Shown here one piece after another: positions 33,775 to 42,563 of a stretch of 64,000 nt of DNA (positions within the stretch are counted from its first letter, which is position 1; every line of letters begins with the position of its first letter). The position numbers and the translations under genes are program-made. The notes beneath the pieces are model-generated. The model saw only the letters and a list, made by a program, of their open reading frames with translations, was not told the origin of the DNA and did not search any database. The DNA is from Frigidibacter sp. RF13. Its GTDB lineage: Bacteria; Pseudomonadota; Alphaproteobacteria; Rhodobacterales; Rhodobacteraceae. The stretch covers positions 62,001 through 126,000 of the forward strand of contig NZ_JAPNUE010000003.1 in NCBI RefSeq assembly GCF_026626305.1. The letters are read 5' to 3'.

Positions 33775-35480
33775 TGGCTCTCCCGCGTGACGGGCCTTGT
33801 GTCCTTGCCGACGAGGAAATCAAGGTCGGCGCCGCGGTCGGCCTGCAACACATGGTCGATATAGAGCTTCGCGTACCCACGCGTGTAGGGGCTTTCCTCG
33901 GGCGTCCATGCCGCGCGCCGGGCCGCAAGCTCTGCCTCGCTGACCAGCAGTTCCAGCACGCCCGCCTTGGCCGAAACCCGGATTCGGTCGCCGGTCTTGA
34001 CCAGCGCGAGCGTGCCGCCCGCCTGTGCCTCGGGCGAGACATGCAGGATCACCGTGCCGAAGGCGGTGCCCGACATGCGCGCGTCCGAGATGCGGATCAT
34101 GTCGCGCACGCCCTGCTTCACCAAAGCGCGCGGGATCGGCATGTTGCCCACTTCCGGCATGCCGGGATAGCCTTTCGGCCCGCAGCCTTTCAGGACGAGG
34201 ATCGTCTCGGCCGTCACGGCCAAGTCCTCGCGGTCGATATTGGCCTTCATGTCCTCGATGCTTTCAAAGACATGCACCACGCCTTCATGTTCCAGAAGCG
34301 CGGGTGTGGCGGCGGACGGTTTCACTATGGCGCCGTTCGGCGCGAGGTTGCCCTTCAGGACCCGTATGCCGGCAGCGGGCTTCACCGGATCGGCGAAGGG
34401 GCGGATCACATCGCGGTTCCAGCAGCCCGCGCCTTCGGCATAGGCGGCGATATCCTTGCCCATCACCGTTGTGGCCCTGCGCAAGTGACCCGCGAGTTCC
34501 TTCAGCACCACCGGCATGCCGCCCGCATAAGCGAAATCCTCCATCAGATATTTGCCCGAGGGCATGCAGTTGACCAGCAGCGGAACGTCCGACCCGATCT
34601 CGAAATCCTTGAGCGTCAGGTCCACGCCCACCCGGCCCGCAATGGCCAGCAGATGGACGACGGCATTCGTTGACCCCCCGACGGCGGCATTGGCGAGGAT
34701 CGCGTTTTCGAAGGCCGCCCGCGTCATCACTTTCGACGGGCGCAGGTCCTCATCCACCATCTCGACGATGCGCCGCCCGGTCAGATGCGCCAGCGCCATG
34801 CGGCGGGCATCGACGGCGGGAAGCGCGGCATTCGTGGGCAGGCTCATCCCCATCGCCTCGACAAGGCTTGCCATGGTCGAGGCGGTGCCCATCGTCATGC
34901 AGACGCCTTTCGAGCGGCTCATGCCGCTTTCCGCCGCCATGAAATCCTTCAAGGTCATCTCGCCCGCGCGGACGGCTTCGGAAAATTTCCAGACGTCGGT
35001 GCCCGACCCGATGTCCTTGCCCTGCCATTTGCCGTTCAGCATCGGACCGGAGGAGACAACAATTGCGGGCAGATCGACCGAGGCCGCGCCCATCAGCTGG
35101 CCCGGTGTTGTCTTGTCGCAGCCGCCCAGGAGAACCACGCCGTCCATCCCGTAGGCGCGGATCGATTCCTCGACATCCATGGCCAGAAGATTGCGGAAGA
35201 GCATGGCGGTCGGCTTCATCTGGGTCTCACCCAGCGACATGACCGGAAACTCGACCGGGAAACCGCCCGCCTCCCACACGCCGCGCTTCACGCCTTCGGC
35301 AAGGTCGCGCAGGCCCGAGTTGCAGGGCGTCAGTTCCGACCAGGTATTGCAGATGCCGATCACCGGGCGGCCGTCGAAGACATGATCAGGGAAGCCCTGG
35401 TTCTTCATCCAGGACCGGTGGATGAAGCCGTCCTTGTCGAGCTTGCCATACCAGGCGCGGTTGCGGCGGTTCTTTGTCAT
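33771..35480 (-). CDS. IlvD/Edd-family sugar-acid dehydratase
   Basis: A 569-residue dehydratase removing water from a sugar acid (L-arabinonate, D-fuconate or D-galactonate type). Three cysteines, 53 (TPCNSG), 121 (GGCDKT) and 194 (GVCMTM), have exactly the 68- and 73-residue spacing of the [2Fe-2S] ligands of L-arabinonate dehydratase. The GGSTNAVVHLLAIAGR metal-site block is present. In this operon the natural substrate would be D-galactonate, giving the substrate of DgoK. The start at 35480 avoids a long unlikely extension to 35609. Its stop overlaps the SDR start. Confidence 0.93.
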   Translation of the reverse strand: MTKNRRNRAWYGKLDKDGFIHRSWMKNQGFPDHVFDGRPVIGICNTWSELTPCNSGLRDLAEGVKRGVWEAGGFPVEFPVMSLGETQMKPTAMLFRNLLAMDVEESIRAYGMDGVVLLGGCDKTTPGQLMGAASVDLPAIVVSSGPMLNGKWQGKDIGSGTDVWKFSEAVRAGEMTLKDFMAAESGMSRSKGVCMTMGTASTMASLVEAMGMSLPTNAALPAVDARRMALAHLTGRRIVEMVDEDLRPSKVMTRAAFENAILANAAVGGSTNAVVHLLAIAGRVGVDLTLKDFEIGSDVPLLVNCMPSGKYLMEDFAYAGGMPVVLKELAGHLRRATTVMGKDIAAYAEGAGCWNRDVIRPFADPVKPAAGIRVLKGNLAPNGAIVKPSAATPALLEHEGVVHVFESIEDMKANIDREDLAVTAETILVLKGCGPKGYPGMPEVGNMPIPRALVKQGVRDMIRISDARMSGTAFGTVILHVSPEAQAGGTLALVKTGDRIRVSAKAGVLELLVSEAELAARRAAWTPEESPYTRGYAKLYIDHVLQADRGADLDFLVGKDTRPVTRESH

Positions 35481-35512
35481 GATGCCTTCGGGGATTGCGG
35501 AGCGTCGGGGAG

Positions 35513-35545
35513 CCTCCGGCGGAGGTATTTGGGCCAAGATGAAAG
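35513..35545. repeat. Hairpin plus conserved flank resembling a Rhodobacteraceae intergenic repeat
   Basis: CCTCC-GGC-GGAGG (35513-35525) is followed by TATTTGGGCCAAGATGAAA. From memory this hairpin-plus-flank is very common between genes in Rhodobacteraceae; that has not been checked here. It fills the 73-base gap between the GH4 and dehydratase genes. Confidence 0.55.
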
Positions 35546-35553
35546 GGCAAGTC

Positions 35554-36909
35554 TCATGCGGCCCTCGATGTTCGCACCCAGGCGGGCAGCCAGTCGCCAT
35601 GGGCGGCAATCAGATCGTCGATCAGCGCGCGGATCTGGCCAAGGTCCAGTTCGGCCGCCGTATGCGGGTCGAGCATGGCGGCATGATAGATATGATCGCG
35701 GTTCTCGGTCATCAGGGCCGCAACGGTCAGTTCCTGCACGTTCACGTTTGTGCGCATCAGCGCGGTCAGTTGCGGGGGCAGGTCGGTGACCGGTGTGGGC
35801 TGGATGCCGTTCGCATCGACAAGGCAGGGCACCTCGACCGCAGAGCCTTCGGGCAGTTGCGGGATCAGGCCACGGTTCGCGACATTGCCGTAAATGACCG
35901 CAGGTGCGCCGGTGGTGACCGCATTCATAATCGTGGCGGCATATTCGTGGCTTTGCTTCACTTCGATCCGGTCGGCCTTGCGGTATTGATCGGCCTGCGC
36001 TTTCCAGGCGGCGACCTGTTCCTCACAGCGCCTGGGATATTCGTCGAGCGGGATACGGAAGCGCTCGATCAGGTCGGGGCGGTGGGACTTGATGAACCAG
36101 GGCACATATTCGGCAAAATGTTCGGAGCTTTCGGTGACGAAATGCCCCAGATGCATCATCACCTCATAGCGCACGAGGTTGGGGCAGCGCGGGTTCCAGC
36201 TGCTTTCCAAGGGGATGCGGCCCGCGCGGTAGCCCTCACGGAGTGCGGGGTAGAGGTCGCGGATCGTGCCGTCGGGTTGGCGCTGGCCGAACTCCAGGTA
36301 GAAGGCCATGTGGTTGATGCCGCCCGCCCGGTAGACGAGCGTCGCGGGGTCCACCCCGAGATCGCGGGCCAGTTCATGGGCAGTGCCCTGCACCGAATGA
36401 CAAAGGCCCACCTGCCGGATCTCCGGGTAGCGCGCGGCGATGGCCCAGGTGTTGATCGCCATCGGGTTGACGTACTGGAGGAGGATCGCATCCGGGCAAA
36501 GCGCGCGCATATCCTCGCAGATCGCCCAGAGATGCGGCACGGTCCTGAGACCCCGCATGATGCCGCCCACACCCAATGTGTCGGCGATGGTCTGACGCAG
36601 GCCATGCGCTTTGGGAATGTCGAAGTCGGTGACGGTACAGGGCCGGTAGCCGCCGATCTGGAAGGCGACGATGACGAAATCCGCGCCAGCCAGAGCCGCC
36701 CGGCGGTCGGTGTGGGTTTCGACCTTCGCGCCGGTACCGAGGGTCGAGACCAGCTTGCGCGCCACCAGCGCGCTTTCGGCCAGCCGTTCACCGTCGATAT
36801 CCATCAGCGCGATGGTCGCGTCGGCAAGCGCAGGGAAATGCAGCGCATCACCGATGATGTTCTTCATGAAGACGGTCGAGCCCGCTCCGATGAAGGCGAT
36901 TTTCGTCAT
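35554..36909 (-). CDS. GH4 alpha-galactosidase/alpha-glucosidase
   Basis: A 451-residue NAD- and metal-dependent glycosidase of family GH4. The N-terminal Rossmann motif is FIGAGSTVF. DIDGERL provides the cofactor-binding acid, and NPMAINTWAI and GLCHSVQGTAHEL hold the metal-binding Cys/His. GGINHMAFYLEF is the alpha-galactosidase-like spelling. It cleaves by oxidation at C3 rather than by plain hydrolysis. The ATG at 36909 overlaps the stop of the permease gene. Together with the GH42 enzyme it lets the operon handle both alpha- and beta-galactosides. Alpha-glucosidase activity cannot be excluded. Confidence 0.92.
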   Translation of the reverse strand: MTKIAFIGAGSTVFMKNIIGDALHFPALADATIALMDIDGERLAESALVARKLVSTLGTGAKVETHTDRRAALAGADFVIVAFQIGGYRPCTVTDFDIPKAHGLRQTIADTLGVGGIMRGLRTVPHLWAICEDMRALCPDAILLQYVNPMAINTWAIAARYPEIRQVGLCHSVQGTAHELARDLGVDPATLVYRAGGINHMAFYLEFGQRQPDGTIRDLYPALREGYRAGRIPLESSWNPRCPNLVRYEVMMHLGHFVTESSEHFAEYVPWFIKSHRPDLIERFRIPLDEYPRRCEEQVAAWKAQADQYRKADRIEVKQSHEYAATIMNAVTTGAPAVIYGNVANRGLIPQLPEGSAVEVPCLVDANGIQPTPVTDLPPQLTALMRTNVNVQELTVAALMTENRDHIYHAAMLDPHTAAELDLGQIRALIDDLIAAHGDWLPAWVRTSRAA

Positions 36910-37751
36910 TTGACCGCTCCGAGTGTCAGACCGGCGATGAAATGCCGCTGCATGAGGAAGAACATGGCGACGGGCGGCACGGCGGCGAGGATCGAACCTG
37001 CGCTGACCAGATGCCATTGTGCGATCCATTGACCGTTCAGTGAAGAAAGCCCTGCGGTGATCGGCTGCGACTCCGGTGAGTTCGACAGAACGGTGGCCCA
37101 GAAGAAATCGTTCCAGATGAAGGTGAAGATCAGGACCGACAGCGCCGCGATGGCTGGCCGCATCAGCGGCAGGACCACGTACCAGAAGATCCGGACCTCG
37201 CTGACGCCCTCGACCCGCGCCGCCTCGATCAGCTCGAACGGCAGGGCCTTGATGAAATTACGCATGAAAAGCGTGCAGAAACCGGTCTGGAAAGCGATGT
37301 GGAACAGCGCGAGCCCGTACCAGCTGTTGTACATGCCGAGGTGAAGCGTGAGGTCGCGGACCGGCACCATCAGGATCTGAAAGGGTACGAAATTGCCCGC
37401 GACGAACAGGAAGAAGACCAGAAGGTTCGAGCGGAAGCGGTAGATCGCCAACGCAAAGCCGGTCATGCACGACAGGGCCACGGCGCCGATCACTGTCGGT
37501 ATCGTGACCTTGAAGGAATTGAGCATATAGGCGCCCATCGGCGAATTGGCGAAGACGTCGCGGTAGTTCGAAAAGGCGAGCGACGAGGGCATGCCGAAAT
37601 AATTGCCCTGCGCGAGGTCCGAGGCCGGGCGGACCGAGGTAACGGCGACGCCGATCAGCGGCAGGAGCCAGAGGATCAGCGCGACAGGCACGGCGATCCT
37701 GTAAAGCCACTGGGCGGGGGCGGATGTCTGTTCGATGGGTCTGGGAAACAT
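36906..37751 (-). CDS. Sugar ABC transporter permease (MalG type)
   Basis: A 281-residue inner-membrane permease with six helices. The EAA loop, which docks on the ATPase, reads ELIEAARVEGVSEVRIFWYVVLPLMRPAIAAL. The C-terminus LTLGAVK is standard for the MalG/UgpE branch. GGGGCCC lies 5 bases before the ATG. It overlaps the GH4 gene by ATGA and follows the other permease by 11 bases. Confidence 0.95.
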   Translation of the reverse strand: MFPRPIEQTSAPAQWLYRIAVPVALILWLLPLIGVAVTSVRPASDLAQGNYFGMPSSLAFSNYRDVFANSPMGAYMLNSFKVTIPTVIGAVALSCMTGFALAIYRFRSNLLVFFLFVAGNFVPFQILMVPVRDLTLHLGMYNSWYGLALFHIAFQTGFCTLFMRNFIKALPFELIEAARVEGVSEVRIFWYVVLPLMRPAIAALSVLIFTFIWNDFFWATVLSNSPESQPITAGLSSLNGQWIAQWHLVSAGSILAAVPPVAMFFLMQRHFIAGLTLGAVK

Positions 37752-37762
37752 CGCTGGGCCCC

Positions 37763-38650
37763 TTACCGTTCGCTCTCGTCGCGCCACATCTTCCAGATGA
37801 AGCCCGAGATGAAGACCATCATGATCGCGAAGAGAACCACGGCAATTGCCGCGCCATAGCCCATGCGGTAGCCGTATTCGGAAAGCGCCTGTTCGTACAT
37901 GTAGAAGGACAGGACGCGCGACGATCCGTAAGGCCCGCCGTCGGTCATGATCGAGACAAGGTCAAAGGACCGGAGCGCCCCGATCACCGTGACGACAACC
38001 GCGATGAAGGTCGCGGGCCGAAGCTGCGGCAGGACGACATACCAGAGCATCCGCCAGCCCTTCGCGCCATCGAGCCGCGCCGCCTCGATCTGGTCGGGGG
38101 CGACATTGTTGAGACCGGTGAGGTAGAGGATCATCACATAGGCGATCTGCGGCCAGAGGCCAGCCGCGATGATGCCGTAAGTGACAAAGCGGTCATCGGC
38201 GAGGATCGCGATGCTTTGGCCGGTCAGAAGCTCGATGAGTTTGTAGAAGAGGCCGAAATCGGGCGCGTAGAACCAGGAAAAGATCAGGCCGACGACGACT
38301 TGCGAAATCACGAAGGGGAAGAAGAAGAGCGACTTATATAGCCGCATGCCGGTGATCGTCTGGTTGAGGAAGATCGCGATGAAAAGGCCCGCCGGAACGG
38401 CAAGCAGGTAGAGGATCAGCCAGATGACGTTGTTCTTCAGCGAGGTGTAGAAGGCGTCATCATCCCACAGCTCGACATAGTTCGCGGTGCCGATCCAGAC
38501 CTTCGCGCCCAGCCCGTCCCAGTCGTAGAGACTGATCCACAGGCTTTGGAAGATCGGGATGATTACATAGACCGCAAACATGAAAAGGCCGGGCGCCAGG
38601 AAAAGCCAGGGCGCGATGCGGCGCTGGTTCGATTTCCAGAAGTCGGTCAT
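37763..38650 (-). CDS. Sugar ABC transporter permease (MalF type)
   Basis: A 295-residue permease with six helices and the EAA loop QIEAARLDGAKGWRMLWYVVLPQLRP. The first helix is WLFLAPGLFMFAVYVIIPIF. The ATG at 38650 is used, as the extension to 38761 codes over a hairpin. It forms a heterodimer with the product of 36906-37751. A 58-base gap with a stem-loop separates it from the binding-protein gene. Confidence 0.95.
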   Translation of the reverse strand: MTDFWKSNQRRIAPWLFLAPGLFMFAVYVIIPIFQSLWISLYDWDGLGAKVWIGTANYVELWDDDAFYTSLKNNVIWLILYLLAVPAGLFIAIFLNQTITGMRLYKSLFFFPFVISQVVVGLIFSWFYAPDFGLFYKLIELLTGQSIAILADDRFVTYGIIAAGLWPQIAYVMILYLTGLNNVAPDQIEAARLDGAKGWRMLWYVVLPQLRPATFIAVVVTVIGALRSFDLVSIMTDGGPYGSSRVLSFYMYEQALSEYGYRMGYGAAIAVVLFAIMMVFISGFIWKMWRDESER

Positions 38651-38672
38651 GGCTTCGCCTTCAGTCCGGAAG

Positions 38673-38700
38673 GGCCGGGCGACGAAACCGCCGCCCGGCC
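38673..38700 (-). promoter_or_regulatory. Intercistronic stem-loop after the binding-protein gene
   Basis: A 9-bp stem (38673-38681 with 38692-38700) with a 10-base loop, between the binding protein stop (38709) and the permease start (38650). In malE-malF-like operons such hairpins stabilise the upstream mRNA so that binding protein is made in excess. There is no T-run. Confidence 0.65.
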
Positions 38701-38708
38701 AGGGTCGA

Positions 38709-39956
38709 TTATTGATAGACCTTCTGGCGGATTTTCTCGAGCCGTTCGAGGATCGCATCAAGGTTTTCCGGCTTCACCATGAATTCCTGGAAGCCTTCCA
38801 TCCCGGCCTTGGCCATTTCGGCGGGTGCGTCCCGGTCGAAGAACTGCGCGATCCCGCCGTCCGCCGTCGACAGCATCTGGAAGCCTGCCTGCAGGAACGG
38901 ATCGTCGGCAACGGTCGATGCCTTGTTGATCGGCAGCTGTCCCATGGCGGCGTTGATCTTGTTCTGGGCGTCCGCCGAGGCGAGATAGGCAAGGAACTTC
39001 TTCGCATCGTCGACATTCTTGGCGCCCGACGGGATATGGACCGTGTCGGTCGGGGCCTCTTCGGCGCGGGCGATACCGGGGGTGATTTCCGGGAAGCCCA
39101 TGAAGCCCAGATTGTCGTTCGTCATCCCGCCTTCCTTGAAGACGGCGACGGCGAAGTTGCCCATCACATAGTTCGCGGCCTTGCCCTGCACCAGAAGCGC
39201 TGCCGCATCCTGCCAGTCGATTGCTGCATGGTTCTTGGTGACGTAGGGCTGGATCTTGGCCCATTCCGCGAAGGTCGCGCGCACCTTGTCATCCGTCCAG
39301 GCAACCTTGCCGGCCGTAAGGTCCATGTGGAACTCGTAGCCATTGGTGCGCAGGTTCAGATAGTCGAAGATGCCAGCCCCCGGCCACAGGGCCTTGGTGC
39401 CGGTGGTGATGCAGTCGATGCCCGCGGCTGCGAATTTCTCGCAATTGGACACGAACTGGTCCCAGCTCACGCCTTCCGGTCCCGGAACGTCCACACCCGC
39501 CGCCTTGTAGGCGTCGCGGTTAAAATAGATGCCCCACTGGTAGTAGGTATAGGGTACGCCCCATTGCTTTCCGTCGATGGTCATCGAGGCGAGCGCTGAG
39601 CCGAGCGAATCCTTCAGCCCGTTCGCTTCCCAGACATCCGAGACATCCATGAACTGGCCCGAAGTCACGAAAGGCGCCATCCGGTTGCCCGCGTACCAGT
39701 TGGCAAGGTCCGGCGCGTCCGCGGTCAGGAAGTTCCGGATCGCGGTCTTGTAGCCTTCATGGTCGAAATTGTTCAGCTGGATGTCGATGTCGGGGTTTGC
39801 TGCCTCGAAATCGGCGATCACCTGCTCCATCGCCGCAAGCGGCGCCGGATCGTAATCCGCATTGTACTTCACCACGCGCTTGTCCTGGGCGACGGCTGCC
39901 GTTGTCATCAGCAAAGCCGCCGTCAGGGCGAGCGCGCCCCGTGCGTAATGGACCAT
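38709..39956 (-). CDS. Periplasmic sugar-binding protein (ABC transporter)
   Basis: A 415-residue family 1 extracellular binding protein. The signal peptide runs to AVAQ (about residue 24). The mature part shows YDPAPLAAMEQVIADFEAANPDI, TYYQWGIYFNRDAYKAAG and ALLVQGKAANYVMGNFA in pieces, typical of oligosaccharide binders. First gene of the galactoside operon. The GAGGA ribosome site lies just before the ATG at 39956, and an IclR-like operator is about 18 bases further upstream. Ligand inferred from the enzymes: galactosides. Confidence 0.94.
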   Translation of the reverse strand: MVHYARGALALTAALLMTTAAVAQDKRVVKYNADYDPAPLAAMEQVIADFEAANPDIDIQLNNFDHEGYKTAIRNFLTADAPDLANWYAGNRMAPFVTSGQFMDVSDVWEANGLKDSLGSALASMTIDGKQWGVPYTYYQWGIYFNRDAYKAAGVDVPGPEGVSWDQFVSNCEKFAAAGIDCITTGTKALWPGAGIFDYLNLRTNGYEFHMDLTAGKVAWTDDKVRATFAEWAKIQPYVTKNHAAIDWQDAAALLVQGKAANYVMGNFAVAVFKEGGMTNDNLGFMGFPEITPGIARAEEAPTDTVHIPSGAKNVDDAKKFLAYLASADAQNKINAAMGQLPINKASTVADDPFLQAGFQMLSTADGGIAQFFDRDAPAEMAKAGMEGFQEFMVKPENLDAILERLEKIRQKVYQ

Positions 39957-39973
39957 TGTATCCTCCCGATGTG

Positions 39974-39990
39974 GTTCCATTAAGTGAAAC
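39974..39990. promoter_or_regulatory. Probable IclR operator between the sugar operon and its regulator
   Basis: GTTCCATTAAGTGAAAC is an imperfect 17-base palindrome with GTT(C/T)CA arms, in the 104-base gap between the binding-protein gene and the IclR gene. IclR proteins bind sites of this size and A/T-centred type. The regulator next door makes the match likely. Confidence 0.6.
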
Positions 39991-40060
39991 TAAGTCTTGA
40001 ATATTGAAAACTATGTCCGCTATCCTCTAACCTGTCAACTGAGTCGCAGGGGTAAGGCGC

Positions 40061-40846
40061 ATGGGCAGCGAAGGTCATGCCGACGGAACGGTGGGGAAGG
40101 CACTCGATGTGCTTGAAATGGTTGCCGATCAGGGCGGCCCCGTCCGCTTTTCCGATCTGCTCGCATTATCGCACTATCCCAAGGCAACGCTTTACCGACT
40201 GCTGCAGACGCTGGTGAACCAGGGGATGCTCTCGCAGGATCTGGACAGCGGCGCCTACAGGATCGGCGTCCGGCTCGTCCGGCTTGCCCATAATGCCTGG
40301 GCGCAAAGCTCGCTCGCGCCGCTCGCCCGGCCGCATCTCGATGCGCTGGCGGCCGAAGTGGGCGAGGCGATCCATCTGGCGCAGATCGACAATGGCCATA
40401 TCCTGTTCGTCGACAAGCGCAAGACGACCAACATGTTCGAAACGCTGGCCCAGGCGGGGCGGGTGGCGCCGGCCTATTGCACCGGCGTGGGCAAGGCGAT
40501 CCTCGCCTTCCTGCCTGAGGCGTCGCGCGACAAGGTCATGCCGCAGCAGTCCTTTCACCCCTATGCGCCCGCCACCCATACCGGCCCGGCATCGCTGCTG
40601 GCGGAACTTGAGATCATCCGCGCCGAAGGCGTTGCCTTCGACCGGGAAGAGCACGAGCGCGGCATCATCTCGATCGCGGCGCCGATCCGGTCGCGTGCGG
40701 GCCGGGTTATCGGGGCGGTGTCGATCGCAACCTCGACCTCGCGCCACACGCTTGAGGAACTGAATGCGTTGAAACCCCGGCTTCTGCACTGCGCCGCCGC
40801 CATCGGCGCCGAGGCGGAGAGCTGGCAGTTTCCAGAGATTGTCTAG
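40061..40846 (+). CDS. IclR-family regulator of the galactoside genes
   Basis: A 261-residue IclR regulator. The winged HTH is at about 10-70 (KALDVLEMVADQGGPVRFSDLL, YPKATLYRLLQTLVNQGML). The GAF-like effector domain follows (HLAQIDNGHILFVDKR, YCTGVGKAILAFLP, VAFDREEHERGIISIAAPI). GGGGTAAGG precedes the ATG. It is divergent from the sugar operon and 12 bases upstream of the ATPase gene, so it controls both sides and probably itself. The effector is probably a galactose-pathway intermediate. Confidence 0.95.
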   Translation: MGSEGHADGTVGKALDVLEMVADQGGPVRFSDLLALSHYPKATLYRLLQTLVNQGMLSQDLDSGAYRIGVRLVRLAHNAWAQSSLAPLARPHLDALAAEVGEAIHLAQIDNGHILFVDKRKTTNMFETLAQAGRVAPAYCTGVGKAILAFLPEASRDKVMPQQSFHPYAPATHTGPASLLAELEIIRAEGVAFDREEHERGIISIAAPIRSRAGRVIGAVSIATSTSRHTLEELNALKPRLLHCAAAIGAEAESWQFPEIV

Positions 40847-40858
40847 CGGAGGGATGGA

Positions 40859-41920
40859 ATGGCCGGCGTAACTCTGACGAATGTCGTGAAGAAGTTCGGG
40901 CCCGTCGGGGTCATTCACGGCGTTGACCTCGATATCGGCGATGGTGAGTTCTGCGTTTTCGTCGGCCCCTCGGGCTGCGGCAAGTCCACGCTTCTCAGGA
41001 TGGTTGCCGGGCTCGAACAGACCACATCGGGCGCGATCCGGATCGGCGCGCGCGACGTGACCGCCCTTGACCCGGCAGAGCGTGGCGTGGCGATGGTCTT
41101 TCAGACCTACGCGCTTTATCCGCACATGACGGTGGCCGAGAACATGGGCTTCGGCCTGAAGATGACCGGCCACCCGAAGGAAGAGATCAGGGCAAAAGTC
41201 GCCGAGGCGAGCCGCATCCTGAAGCTTGACCCCTATCTCGACCGCAAGCCCAAGGCCCTGTCGGGCGGCCAGCGCCAGCGTGTGGCGATCGGCCGCGCCA
41301 TCGTTCGGGGGCCGGAGGTGTTTCTCTTCGACGAACCCCTGTCGAACCTCGATGCCGAACTCCGAGTCGACATGCGGGTCGAGATCGCACGGCTGCACAA
41401 GGAAATCGGCGCGACGATGATCTATGTGACCCATGATCAGGTCGAGGCGATGACCTTGGCCGACAAGATTGTGGTGCTGCGCGCCGGAAAGATCGAACAG
41501 GTCGGCAGCCCGATGCAGCTTTACAGCGACCCAAACAACAGGTTCGTGGCGGGCTTCATCGGTTCGCCCAGCATGAATTTCCTTGAAGGTCGGGTCGAGA
41601 CGGGCAGGGTGCGCATCGCGGCGCTTGGCGATGTGGCGGTCTCGACGAAAGTGGCCCTGCCTGCGGAAGGCGGAACGGTGCTTGTCGGTCTCAGGCCGCA
41701 GCACCTGACGGTGACGCCGGGCCCCTCTGCCATCACGCTCGACATCCGCGAACGGCTGGGCGGCGTGTCCTACGATTACCTCACAGCACCCGGCGGCGCC
41801 CGTTTGATCGTTGAGACACGGAACGACGAGACGATTGCCGAAGGGACGCCGGTTCAGGTCGGCTTCGATCCGGCGCACGCACTCTTCTTCGATCCGGTGA
41901 CCGAACAGCGCCTGCGCTGA
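40859..41920 (+). CDS. Sugar ABC transporter ATPase (UgpC/MalK type)
   Basis: A 353-residue ATPase with Walker A GPSGCGKST (36-44), Q-loop VFQTYALYPHMT, signature LSGGQRQR, Walker B VFLFDEP and switch YVTHDQVEAM. The C-terminal TOBE region (from about 240) is typical of MalK-like subunits. CGGAGGG precedes the ATG. It completes the transporter whose other parts are divergently encoded at 36906-39956. Confidence 0.95.
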   Translation: MAGVTLTNVVKKFGPVGVIHGVDLDIGDGEFCVFVGPSGCGKSTLLRMVAGLEQTTSGAIRIGARDVTALDPAERGVAMVFQTYALYPHMTVAENMGFGLKMTGHPKEEIRAKVAEASRILKLDPYLDRKPKALSGGQRQRVAIGRAIVRGPEVFLFDEPLSNLDAELRVDMRVEIARLHKEIGATMIYVTHDQVEAMTLADKIVVLRAGKIEQVGSPMQLYSDPNNRFVAGFIGSPSMNFLEGRVETGRVRIAALGDVAVSTKVALPAEGGTVLVGLRPQHLTVTPGPSAITLDIRERLGGVSYDYLTAPGGARLIVETRNDETIAEGTPVQVGFDPAHALFFDPVTEQRLR

Positions 41921-41975
41921 ACCACCCTTACGAGGAGGCGTTGGAAAACCCCGCCTTTTCGGCTAGCGTCGGCGC

Positions 41976-42563
41976 ATGCAAACCGGCTTTTCTTCCAGCT
42001 TCCCCCTGCGACGGGCGCGTGTGCACGAGGTCTGTGGCCCCGGCGCCTTCGCCTTTGCCGCCATCGCGGCCGCCTCCGCTACGGGCCCGGTGATCTGGGT
42101 GCGCGAGGGCTGGCTTGCCGACAGCGTGAACCCGGTCGCCGTGGCCCGTTTCTTCGATCCCGCGCGCCTGCTTCTGGCGCTTGGCAAGGACCAGACCGAC
42201 AGCCTCGCCGTGACTGAAGAGGCGCTCAAGGACGGCGCCGCGCCCTTCGTGGTGGTGGAAGTCACGCGGCCCCTGGACCTGCGCGAGGGGCGAAGGCTCC
42301 AGCTTGCCGCCAAGGCGGGCCGGGCGACGGGGCTGTGCCTGATCCCCGAAGGCATGGGCTCGAACGCCGCCGAGACCCGATGGCAAGCCGCACCCCTCTT
42401 CGATCCAGGCGCGCGGGACTCGACTCTGATGCGGTGGGAAAGTATCAAGAACAAATCGGGAACACTTGGCGCCTGGCATGTTCGTTGGAATGAAGAAACG
42501 CGTCATCTGCATGTGGTTTCCCCGGCTGGCGAGCGACCGGGTTCTGCGCGCGCGCCCGGTTGA
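41976..42563 (+). CDS. imuA: ImuA-like mutasome protein
   Basis: A 195-residue ImuA homologue, first gene of the translesion mutagenesis operon. It has a RecA-like beta-sheet pattern (RVHEVCGPGAFAFAAIAAA, GPVIWVREGWL, AAPFVVVEVTRPLDL, TGLCLIPEGMG) but no Walker A GxxxxGKT, as in other short ImuA proteins. It contacts RecA and ImuB to assist DnaE2. Its last 74 bases overlap imuB. Upstream there is only a 55-base gap, without a GTTC-N7-GTTC LexA box that I could find. Confidence 0.85.
   Translation: MQTGFSSSFPLRRARVHEVCGPGAFAFAAIAAASATGPVIWVREGWLADSVNPVAVARFFDPARLLLALGKDQTDSLAVTEEALKDGAAPFVVVEVTRPLDLREGRRLQLAAKAGRATGLCLIPEGMGSNAAETRWQAAPLFDPGARDSTLMRWESIKNKSGTLGAWHVRWNEETRHLHVVSPAGERPGSARAPG

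Noticed and set aside
41901..41924. GAAC repeated before imuA as a LexA box
   Set aside because: The two GAAC copies are 12 bases apart, not 7, and the first lies in the ATPase coding end.
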